Shown in pieces: positions 8,664 to 16,600 of a DNA stretch of 64,000 nucleotides (the stretch's first letter is position 1; the number at the start of each line of letters is the position of its first letter). The position numbers and the translations under genes were made by a program. Source of the stretch: Plantibacter sp050587525 (lineage in GTDB: Bacteria; Actinomycetota; Actinomycetes; Actinomycetales; Microbacteriaceae); NCBI RefSeq assembly GCF_050587525.1, contig NZ_JBOBFT010000002.1, forward strand, positions 186,001 through 250,000, in the 5' to 3' direction. Below the pieces are notes generated by a model. It worked only from the letters and a program-made list of their open reading frames with translations, did not search any database and was not told the origin of the DNA.

Positions 8664-8682
8664 GTAGGTTAGGCTTACCTTA
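8664..8682 (+). promoter_or_regulatory. DtxR/IdeR iron box before hmuT
   Basis: GTAGGTTAGGCTTACCTTA is a close match to the DtxR consensus TTAGGTTAGGCTAACCTAA. It ends only 3 bp before ATG 8686, so it must cover the core promoter; repressor with Fe(II) would block transcription of the haem importer. The remaining 8502-8663 spacer shows no gene. Confidence 0.85.
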
Positions 8683-8685
8683 ACT

Positions 8686-9894
8686 ATGAACGTTTCTCCG
8701 CCGGCAGCCACCCCGAATCCGCTGCACCGAACCTCACGCGGCGCGGACCTCTGCGCACCCCTCAGCGCACCCCGACGCAGGGCGCGACGCACCAGCATCG
8801 TGGCCGTCGTCGCGGCGCTCGCCATCGCTCTCTCGGCGTGCGCCGGTGGCCCAGCCACCTCGGGTTCGGGCTCGGAAGCGGCCGCGACGGCAGCGTGCGG
8901 CGACTCCACACCGCTCGCGGAGCTGACGCCGGTCGCCGACCCCCGCACCTTCGAGGGCCCGACGACCGCGTGCATGAACCAGCCCGGCATCACGCCCGTC
9001 GCGAAGCACGTGACCTCGAAACTCCCCGTGAAGGTGACCGACAACCAGGGCACCCAGGTCACCGTGACCGACACCAGTCGGATCCTCGCGCTCGACCTCT
9101 ACGGCTCGCTCGCCGCGACCGTCTTCGGTCTGGGGCTCGGCGACAACGTCGTCGGACGCGACACCTCCACCGGCTTCCCGGAGGCCGCCGACCTCCCCCT
9201 CGTGACGCAGAACGGCCACGAACTCAACGGTGAAGCGATCCTCGCGCTCAACCCGTCGGTCATCATCACCGACAGTTCGATCGGCCCGTGGGACGTCGTC
9301 CTGCAGATGCGAGAGTCCGGCATCCCCGTCGTCGTCCTCACCCCGCAACGCAACCTCGACAACATCGACGACCTCGTCCTCCAGGTCGCCGCGGCACTGG
9401 GCGTCCCGCACGAGGGCGAGCTCCTCAACGCGCGCATTCAGGCGGACGTGTCGAAGACCATCGGCGACATCGCGGCGCTCGCCCCGAAGGATCCCGCGGA
9501 TCGACCACGAGTGATGTTCTTCTACGTCCGCGGCAACGCCGGGATCTACTACATCTTCGGCGAGGGATCCGGTGCGGACGCCCTCATCGACAGCCTCGGG
9601 GCCGTCGACGTCGCAGCGGAGATCGGCTGGAAGGGCATGCGGCCGATGACGGCGGAAGCGCTCATCGACGCCGCACCCGACGTCCTCATCATGATGACCA
9701 AGGGACTCGAATCCGTCGGCGGGGTGGACGGCCTGCTCGAACGCATCCCCGCCATCGCCGAGACGCCGGCCGGACAACATCGGCGCGTCATCGACATGAA
9801 CGACACCGAGGTCATGAGCTTCGGGCCGCGAACGGCCGCGGTCCTCGACGCCCTCGCCCGCGCACTGTACGCGCCGGAGGCCGACGGGAAATGA
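8686..9894 (+). CDS. hmuT: Haem ABC transporter substrate-binding lipoprotein (HmuT-like)
   Basis: A class III periplasmic-type binding protein anchored on the outer face of the membrane. The lipobox is ALSAC with Cys ~52; the domain begins ILALDLYGSLAATVFGLGLG and VGRDTSTGFPEA. A His in QNGHELNGEAIL (~178) and Tyr in GNAGIYYIFGEG (~289) lie where HmuT uses His and Tyr to hold haem. It is the first gene of an importer operon with overlapping stops and starts. The iron box directly abuts the ATG and there is no Shine-Dalgarno, so the mRNA is either leaderless or starts at a later codon; the long 35-residue n-region before the hydrophobic segment makes the exact start uncertain. Confidence 0.88.
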   Translation: MNVSPPAATPNPLHRTSRGADLCAPLSAPRRRARRTSIVAVVAALAIALSACAGGPATSGSGSEAAATAACGDSTPLAELTPVADPRTFEGPTTACMNQPGITPVAKHVTSKLPVKVTDNQGTQVTVTDTSRILALDLYGSLAATVFGLGLGDNVVGRDTSTGFPEAADLPLVTQNGHELNGEAILALNPSVIITDSSIGPWDVVLQMRESGIPVVVLTPQRNLDNIDDLVLQVAAALGVPHEGELLNARIQADVSKTIGDIAALAPKDPADRPRVMFFYVRGNAGIYYIFGEGSGADALIDSLGAVDVAAEIGWKGMRPMTAEALIDAAPDVLIMMTKGLESVGGVDGLLERIPAIAETPAGQHRRVIDMNDTEVMSFGPRTAAVLDALARALYAPEADGK

Positions 9895-11114
9895 CGCGAG
9901 TGAGCGATGATCGGGCGTCCGGCGCCTCGGTCCCCGAGCCGGTCGTTCCGGCCCCTGAGCCTGTTCCGGTCCCTGAGCCCGTTCCGGTCCCTGAGCCTGT
10001 TCCGGTCCCTGAGCCTGTCGAAGGGCGTGGATCCCTTCGACACGCTCAGGGGTCGGGCGCTCAAGCACTCCCGCGCACGAACCCACTCCGCGCAGGCACC
10101 CTCACCGTCGTCCTCGCGATCACGCTCGTCGTCCTCGCCCTCGTCTCGGCCGGTATCGGCCAGCTGCACGTCCCGCCGCTCGAAGTCTTCGGCTCGATCA
10201 TGCACAAGCTCGGCCTCGACGCCCTGCCGATGCCGACGCACCCGAACGGCGAGAGCGCCCTGTGGAACATCCGATTCCCCCGCGTCGTCATGGCACTCGT
10301 CATCGGTGCAGCCCTGGCCGCTGCGGGCCTCCTCATGCAAGCCGTGTTCGGCAACCCGCTCGCCGAGCCCGGCGTCGTCGGCGTCTCCGGTGGGGCGGCG
10401 CTCGGCGCAGCGGCCACGATCGTCTTCGGCTGGGCCTTCCTCGGCGAGTGGACCGTCGCGGTGACCGCGTTCGTCGGCGGCCTCCTCGCGACCTTCCTCG
10501 TCTACGCGATGAGTCGCGCGAACGGCCGCACCGAGGTCATCACCCTCGTCCTCACCGGCATCGCGATCAACGCGTTCTCCGGTGCGGGCCTCGCCTTCAT
10601 GACCTTCCTCGGCGACACCTCGGCGCGCGAGCAGATCGTGTTCTGGCAACTCGGCAGCCTCAACGGGTCGCGCTGGCAGCAGGTCGGCATCGTCGTCCCC
10701 CTCGTCATCGTCGGTCTCGTCGTCGCGTTCCTCGTCACGAAACTGCTCGACCTCCTCTCCCTCGGCGAGAAGAGCGCGAGGCACCTCGGAGTCAACGTGG
10801 AGGGCCTGCGCATCCTCGTGATCGTGATCGTCGCGCTCCTCGTGGGGGCGAGCGTCGCGTTCGCGGGCATCATCGCGTTCGTCGGCCTCGTCATCCCGCA
10901 CCTCATGCGGATGATCATCGGGCCGGCGCACCTGCCCCTCCTCATCGTGAGCACCCTCGGCGGCTCCGTCCTCCTCATGGGCGCCGACCTCGTCGCCCGC
11001 ACGGCAGTCCCGCTCGCCGACCTCCCCATCGGCATGCTCACCTCACTCGTCGGCGGTCCCTTCTTCTTCTGGCTGCTCCGGCGCACCAGGCGCAGCTCGG
11101 GAGGCTGGGGATGA
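9891..11114 (+). CDS. hmuU: FecCD-family haem/iron ABC permease (HmuU-like)
   Basis: A 407-residue inner-membrane permease, ATGA-overlapping hmuT. It has about ten membrane segments and the FecCD signatures NIRFPRVVMALVIGAALAAA, GNPLAEPGVVGVSGGAALG, FWQLGSLNGSRW and IAFVGLVIPHLMRMIIGP, the last forming the ATPase contact. It should work as a homodimer with HmuV. The N-terminus is odd: residues ~15-60 are a Pro/Glu/Val tail (PVPVPEPVPVPEPV then EGRG) encoded by the dispersed intergenic repeat, before the first membrane helix near residue 68. Such a tail is absent from normal FecCD proteins and is probably tolerated because it is cytoplasmic. Confidence 0.92.
   Translation: MTRVSDDRASGASVPEPVVPAPEPVPVPEPVPVPEPVPVPEPVEGRGSLRHAQGSGAQALPRTNPLRAGTLTVVLAITLVVLALVSAGIGQLHVPPLEVFGSIMHKLGLDALPMPTHPNGESALWNIRFPRVVMALVIGAALAAAGLLMQAVFGNPLAEPGVVGVSGGAALGAAATIVFGWAFLGEWTVAVTAFVGGLLATFLVYAMSRANGRTEVITLVLTGIAINAFSGAGLAFMTFLGDTSAREQIVFWQLGSLNGSRWQQVGIVVPLVIVGLVVAFLVTKLLDLLSLGEKSARHLGVNVEGLRILVIVIVALLVGASVAFAGIIAFVGLVIPHLMRMIIGPAHLPLLIVSTLGGSVLLMGADLVARTAVPLADLPIGMLTSLVGGPFFFWLLRRTRRSSGGWG
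9935..10062 (+). repeat. Dispersed repeat inside the hmuU coding region
   Basis: Five reverse-oriented copies or half copies (GGTCCCTGAGCCTGTTCC, GGTCCCTGAGCCTGTCGAAGG) are followed by an inverted partner CCTTCGACACGCTCAGGGG. In frame they read VPEPV repeated and then VEGRGSLRHAQGSG. The repeat therefore lies inside a gene and can form a hairpin in its 5' coding region. Confidence 0.9.
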
Positions 11115-12019
11115 GCGCGCAGAGCAACAACAGCGGCAGCAGCAGCGCGACGAGCGTGGCGAGCACGACGAGGGACCGTCATGCCGGCCGCCCACCGGCA
11201 GCACCGCATCGGAGCACCCGCTTCGACGTCCCGACCGCCCTCGAACCCGGCACGACGGCCATCGACGTCCGCGGCGTGAGCGTTCGCATCGACGGCAAAC
11301 AGATCCTCGACGACGTCACCCTCGACGTCCGATCCGGCGAGGTGCACGCGCTCATCGGTCCGAACGGCGCGGGCAAGTCGACGCTCCTCGCCGCGATCAC
11401 GAGCGATCAGGCGATCAGCGGCGGCAGCATCGACATCGCCGGTCGGCCCCTCGCCGACTGGCCGCTCCGTGAACTCGCGAGGCGTCGCGCCGTGCTCCTC
11501 CAACACAACGAGGTCTTCTTCCCCTTCACCGTGCAGCAGGTCGTCGAGATGGGGCGTGCGCCGTGGCGGCGGACGATTCGGGAAGCCGATGACGACGCGG
11601 CCGTGGCGGAGGCGATCACCGTCACCGACATCGGCCGGTTCACCGAACGACAGGTGCCGTCCCTCTCCGGCGGCGAGCGCGCCAGGACCGCGCTCGCCCG
11701 GGTGCTCGCGCAACGCACGGGCATCCTGCTCCTCGACGAACCGACCGCCGCGCTCGACCTCCGACATCAGGAGGACGTCCTCCGGCTCGCGCGTGAAGCG
11801 GCTGCTGAGGGCGACGCCGTCATCGTCGTCCTGCACGATCTCAACCTGGCCGCCGCGTACGCCGACCGGATCTCGCTCCTGCAGACGGGCCGCCTCGTGA
11901 TGACCGGTCCGCCAGCCGCGGTGCTCACGCCCAAGCGCATCACCGAGGTCTACCGCTATCCCGTGGAGGTGATGTCCCACCCTACGACCGGTGCGACGAT
12001 CATCCTGCCCGTCCGCTGA
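11111..12019 (+). CDS. hmuV: Haem/iron ABC transporter ATPase (HmuV-like)
   Basis: A 302-residue ABC ATPase, ATGA-overlapping hmuU, that powers haem import. It has Walker A GPNGAGKST, a Q-loop in LLQHNEVFFPFTVQQVV, signature LSGGERARTALARVL, Walker B ILLLDEPTAALD and H-loop VVLHDLN. The FPFTVQQVVEMGRAPW stretch is typical of HmuV/FecE. The first ~48 residues are a Ser/Asn/Arg-rich extension not needed for the fold. Last gene of hmuTUV. Confidence 0.93.
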   Translation: MSAQSNNSGSSSATSVASTTRDRHAGRPPAAPHRSTRFDVPTALEPGTTAIDVRGVSVRIDGKQILDDVTLDVRSGEVHALIGPNGAGKSTLLAAITSDQAISGGSIDIAGRPLADWPLRELARRRAVLLQHNEVFFPFTVQQVVEMGRAPWRRTIREADDDAAVAEAITVTDIGRFTERQVPSLSGGERARTALARVLAQRTGILLLDEPTAALDLRHQEDVLRLAREAAAEGDAVIVVLHDLNLAAAYADRISLLQTGRLVMTGPPAAVLTPKRITEVYRYPVEVMSHPTTGATIILPVR

Positions 12020-12026
12020 TCCCGGG

Positions 12027-12062
12027 CCTCTCCTCTCCTCTCCTCTCCTCTCCTCTCCTCCT
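12027..12062. repeat. Pentanucleotide microsatellite (TCCTC)n
   Basis: About seven uninterrupted copies of TCCTC start 8 bp after the hmuV stop codon. It is non-coding and likely length-variable by slippage. Confidence 0.9.
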
Positions 12063-12108
12063 GCCGCCGCCTCTGCCCTGGCTGCCCCGGCACAATTCCG
12101 GAAGTCCT

Positions 12109-12195
12109 GTTCACAACTCAGGAGCGCTGCGGCGTGTCGGCTGCGACACGCCGCCCGGGGCCGCCGACACTCCGGGATGCTCCTGAGTTGTGAAC
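12109..12195. repeat. Palindromic hairpin element, family B copy 1
   Basis: Perfect 17-bp arms GTTCACAACTCAGGAGC (12109-12125) and its complement (12179-12195). Nested inside is a second perfect hairpin with 11-bp arms GCGGCGTGTCG (12127-12152). A second copy is at 36008-36093. It lies between the convergent hmuV and lysE genes, so it could terminate both. Confidence 0.9.
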
Positions 12196-12250
12196 AGCCA
12201 CGGCCCGAGTGGCAGGCCACGGACAGGCACAGCACGAACGGCCGGACCGC

Positions 12251-12874
12251 TCAGAGCAGCTCGATGATCCGCTCCACGAGGATGGCGGCGCCGATGAGCG
12301 TCATGACGATGCCCGACGCCTTCGTCACGACGACCGCCGCCTTCGGCCGTGACCGCAACAGACGTCGCGCGAGGTGCGCGACGCTCGAGTAGATGACCGC
12401 GCAGTTGAGCAGGTGGAGCGCGCCGAGGACGAGCATCTGCGTCGTCGACGGCCAGCCGGTAGCCGAGGTGAACTGCGGCAGGAGGGCGAGGAGCAGGAGG
12501 AGGCCTTTCGGGTTGATCGCGCTCACCCCGGCGCCCCGGAAGAACTGTCCGACCGCGCCGCCGCGGATCGGTTCGTCGCTCGCCTGGATCGGCGGAACCG
12601 GGCGGAACAGAGTCGAGAGCCCGAGCCAGATCAGGTACGCCCCGCCGGCGAGCGTCAGGACCGTCAAGAGCATCGGGTACGTCGTGACGAGCGCGCCCAC
12701 CCCCACGGCCACGATCGTGATGACGACCGCGTAGCCCGTCAGCATCCCGAGGATCGACGGGAGGATCGTTCTGGCGCGCAGACCGGCGGCGATGGCGTAC
12801 GCCCAGTCCGCGCCCGGGGTCAGTGCCAGCAACACGGCGACCACCCAGAACTGTCCGATGAGCGATGCGTCCAC
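12251..12874 (-). CDS. LysE/RhtB-family amino-acid exporter
   Basis: A 207-residue membrane protein with about six helices. The N-terminal VVAVLLALTPGADWAYAIAAG is the LysE/RhtB signature and GVSAINPKGLLLLLALLPQF the second conserved motif. It should export an amino acid or similar small solute; which one is not visible. It is divergent from an Lrp-type regulator 96 bp away, the usual arrangement in which the regulator senses the exported amino acid and controls the exporter. Confidence 0.9.
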   Translation of the reverse strand: MDASLIGQFWVVAVLLALTPGADWAYAIAAGLRARTILPSILGMLTGYAVVITIVAVGVGALVTTYPMLLTVLTLAGGAYLIWLGLSTLFRPVPPIQASDEPIRGGAVGQFFRGAGVSAINPKGLLLLLALLPQFTSATGWPSTTQMLVLGALHLLNCAVIYSSVAHLARRLLRSRPKAAVVVTKASGIVMTLIGAAILVERIIELL

Positions 12875-12970
12875 GATCGTTCCTCCTCCCGGAAGAAGCT
12901 ACGCAGAAAACGGTGGAATGTGCTTCGATGTACGCTTCGGTTTCGCCTGATGTGCGCAAGAATTATTGAC

Positions 12971-13426
12971 ATGGACGCACTTGACCGAGAGATCCTTGCA
13001 TCCCTGCAAGAGGATGGCCGGATCAGCGTGACCGAACTGGCCTCGCGCGTTGGCCTCAGTCTGTCGGCGTGCCATCGCCGTGTTCGCGAACTGGAGCAGT
13101 CGGGAGTCATCGAGCACTACCGCGCTGTCGTCTCGCCAGAGGCCGTCGGGCTCACGTTCGAGGCGATCGTGTTCGTCACGATCGGACGCACGGACCCCGA
13201 GACGGTCGCGGCGTTCGAAGCCGCGGCCACCGCATTGCCCAACATCGTGCAGGCCGAACGACTCTTCGGCGAGACCGATTACGTGCTCCGTGTGCTCACG
13301 CGCGATCTCGCCGCCTACCAGGAGCTCTACGACGGCGCCCTCGGCGGCCTCCCGGGAGTCCAACGCCTCACATCCACGCTCGTGATGAAGCGCCTCGCGA
13401 CCACCCACGGCGTCCCCCTCCCCTGA
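12971..13426 (+). CDS. Lrp/AsnC-family transcriptional regulator
   Basis: A 151-residue regulator with an N-terminal HTH (LDREILASLQEDGRISVTEL, LSLSACHRRVRELEQSGVI) and a C-terminal RAM ligand domain (FVTIGRTDPETVAAFEAA, GETDYVLRVLTRDLAAYQELY). ATG 12971 begins the canonical MDALDREIL; in-frame starts further upstream give non-conserved sequence. No clear Shine-Dalgarno is present. It shares a 96-bp promoter region with the divergent lysE-type exporter, its probable target. Confidence 0.92.
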   Translation: MDALDREILASLQEDGRISVTELASRVGLSLSACHRRVRELEQSGVIEHYRAVVSPEAVGLTFEAIVFVTIGRTDPETVAAFEAAATALPNIVQAERLFGETDYVLRVLTRDLAAYQELYDGALGGLPGVQRLTSTLVMKRLATTHGVPLP

Positions 13427-13446
13427 GCACACCGCCAGGTCCCCAC

Positions 13447-13511
13447 CCGCCGAGGTGAGGCTTCCGGTTGCTCAGGAGCGCCACGGACGACCGGAAGCCT
13501 CACCTCGGCGG
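13447..13511. repeat. Palindromic hairpin element, family A copy 1
   Basis: Perfect 21-bp inverted arms containing GAGGTGAGGCTTCCGG (13447-13467 with 13491-13511) around a 23-nt loop. The same arms recur at the right end of the window (63939-64000) with a different loop. It lies just after the lrp stop. Confidence 0.93.
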
Positions 13512-13544
13512 ATCAGAGGCCAGGACGGGGGATGCGGGCGGACG

Positions 13545-13578
13545 ACAGGAGGCCGCCCCGGACGGGACGGCCTCCTGT
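13545..13578. terminator. Bidirectional terminator-like hairpin
   Basis: ACAGGAGGCCG pairs with CGGCCTCCTGT over a 12-nt loop between the convergent lrp and HtaA-protein genes. There is no long U-tract, as is common in actinobacteria. Confidence 0.7.
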
Positions 13579-13634
13579 GTTGCGTGGCCCGTGGCCGCCG
13601 CGGTGCGCGCAGCGACCACTGACCACGGGTCTCA

Positions 13635-16600
13635 TCAACCGATGAGCACTCCCTGCTCGCGGCGACGGCGAGCGGAGACCGCCAACCAGGCACCGGCGAT
13701 GAGGAACAGTGCAGCCCCCAGGATCGGGAGGACGGGGTCCGCACCGGTCGAGGCGAGCTTCGCCGTGCTCGTCGTGGTCCCGTCGGGGTTGACGGTGACC
13801 GTCACCGTGAACGTGGCGACACCGATGAGCGCACCGGACGCGTCCACGATCGCGATGCGGTGGTCGCCGGCAGGCAGGCCCTCCGGCAGCGTGAGCGTGA
13901 CCGTGCCGGATGCATCGACGAGGTTCCAGCCGAGCCACTGCGGCGTCGAGTAGACCGTCGCACCGACGAACTGTCCGGCATGCTTGGCACCGACGTTCAC
14001 GACCACGGTCGATCCCGTGATGCCGTCGATCGTGACGGTCGTGTTCGGCGTTGCCGCGTTCAGCTGCTCATCCGTCAGCGGCTTGGGAGCCGATGCCGGA
14101 GCGGTCAGCGTGATCGCCGCAGCGGAACTCGTGACCGAGCTGCCGCCCGTGCCACCCACCGTGGTGGGGATGGGGTTGCTGACGACCGCGCGGTAGGACT
14201 CGCCGCCCCGGACATCGGCCGATGCGACGGTGAGCGTCGTACCGGTCGCGCCCTGCACATCGGTCCACGAGGTGCTGCCGAGCGCCTGCTTCTGCCACTG
14301 AACGGCAGGTGCCGGCGATCCGGAGACCTCCACCGTGAACGTCGCGTCAGCGCCGCTCGCGACCGTTACCGCTGTCGGCTGACCCGCGATGGCTGCCTGC
14401 TCGCCGACCGTGAGGGTCGCAGCGTTCGATCGGATCGTCTCACCGACGCCGTTGGTGACGACCGCACGGTACTGGTTGCCGTTGTCAGCCGCCGTGTAGG
14501 CGACGTCGAGCACAGCGCCGGAGGCCCCGTCGATCGAGGTCCACTCGCCACCGGCGATCTGGCGCTCCCACGTGACCGTGGGGACCGGGCTGCCGGCGAC
14601 ACCGACCGTGAACCGTGCGACCGGGGAACCGGCCACCGGCGCGACGGGCGCCGTGATCGACCCGGGCTGGGTCGTGATCGTCGCCGGGACGGTGACGGTC
14701 AGGACGGCCTGCTCCGAGGCGAGCAGGCTCGAGATGCCGGCGAGCGATGCGTCGGTGATCTCCGTCGGGATGGTTCCCGTGACGACGGCGCGGTACGCCG
14801 TACCAGAGACCGCGAGCACTGCAGGAACCTGGAGCGTCGTTCCCGTGGCGCCTGCGACATCGGTCCAGGTGGACGCGCCAGCCGCGAGCGACTGCCAGCG
14901 AACGGTCGTGCCGGTCCCGGCGAAGGCGACCGTGAAGTCGACCTTGGTTCCGTCGACGGCGGTGACCGATGCCGGCTGCGCCGTGATGACGGCGGGCGTT
15001 CCGACCGTGAGGGTCGCGACGTGGCTCGTCGCGCTCTCGTCGGCCGTGTTGGTGACGACCGCCCGGAACTGCGAGCCGCTGTCCGTTTCGGTGTAGGCGA
15101 AGGCGTAGACGGACTCCGTCGCGCCGACGACGTCGGTCCACGTCGAACCGATGAGACGCTGCCACTGGATCGACTTCAGGGCGGGCTGCGCGGTCGCTTC
15201 GATGCCGAAGGAGACCGTCGCGGGGCCCGTCACGGGGGTCACGGGAGCGACCCAGCTGGCGGGCTGCTTCGTGATGGCGATGGCCGTGGTCTGCACGGTG
15301 AGGCCGGCTGCCGCACTCGTGACGCTGAACACGGAACCGTTGATCTCGGTGGGGATCGAACCGGTGACGACCGCGCGGAACGCTGCGCCGTCATCGGTCT
15401 TCGCCGCCGTGACGTTCAGCGTGGTCTTCGTCTCGCCTGCGAGGTCCTTCCAGGTGGAGGAACCGGCGTCGAGGCGCTGCCACTGCACGGCTGCGTCATC
15501 TCCCGCGACACCCACCGAGTACGTTGCCGTCTGCTTGGGGAGGACGCTGGCCGCGATCGGCTGCGAGGTGATCGCCGGGGCAGTGCCGACGGTCAGCTTC
15601 GCGGCATCCGAGGTGACGGACGAGCCGAGGCCGTTCGTCACGACCGCGCGGTAGGAGGTGCCGTTGTCGGAGGCCGTGTACGCGACGTTGAGCGTCGCAG
15701 CTTCGGCGCCGTCGATCGTCGTCCACTCAGCCGTGCCGAAGCGCTTCTGCCAGCTGATCTGCGGCGACGGAGTGCCCGTCGCTGCGACCGTGAAGCTCGC
15801 GGTGGCGTCACCGGTCGCCGGCGTGACCGGTGCGGTCACGTTGGTCGGCTGCGCGGTGATGGTCGGTGCGCCCTGACCGATGATCGGGAGGACGATGCCT
15901 GCGTCGTAGCTGCGGTCTGTCGTGTTCTTGTTGAAGACGACAGCCGAGTAGGCGACGTTCGGGTCCAGCAGGCCCGGCTCGATCGTCGGCACGAAGGTGA
16001 AGTATCCCTTCGTGAAGTTCCACTGCGACTGGATGTCGTTCTTCCAGACCGCGTCGGGAGCCGTGTAGGTGGCGCCGCGTGCGTTCCAGCTCGCCGTGGG
16101 GACGACCGCGACCGTGACGTCTGCCGTCGGGTCGGGGAAGCCGCCACCGCGGATGTACACGTTCGTCTCCACCGCGGGATCGATGGCACCCGACCCCGGG
16201 AGACTCTCCGGTGCAACCGCGAGGGTCGGTGAGCTCGGTTTCGGCAACACGTGGAGTGATGCCGGCTTGCTCTCGACCGTGTCGTACCCGTTGGTGACGA
16301 GCAGGCGGTAGAGCGAACCGTCGTACGACTCTGGGATGTTCGGGATCTGGTAGTTCGAGTAGTCCTGGGCCGGCGCGAGGTCCGTCCAGGTCTTCCCACC
16401 GTCGGAGCTGAGCTGCGGCGTGTACGACGGGTCCGGGAACCCGCTGAAGTACGCGCTCAGGTACAGGTCGGAGCCGGCGAAGACCGTCTCGTCGCCGACG
16501 GGGTACTCCTCGACGAGCAGCGTCTGGGCATTGACCCGGAATCGCGCGGAGTCGGAGTCGACGGACAGGCCGTCGTTCGTGATGCGCACCTTCACGTAGG

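Noticed and set aside
10262..12019. 585-residue open frame including HmuV
   Set aside because: Its first half overlaps hmuU in another frame and is His/Arg-rich; HmuV starts at 11111 by ATGA coupling.
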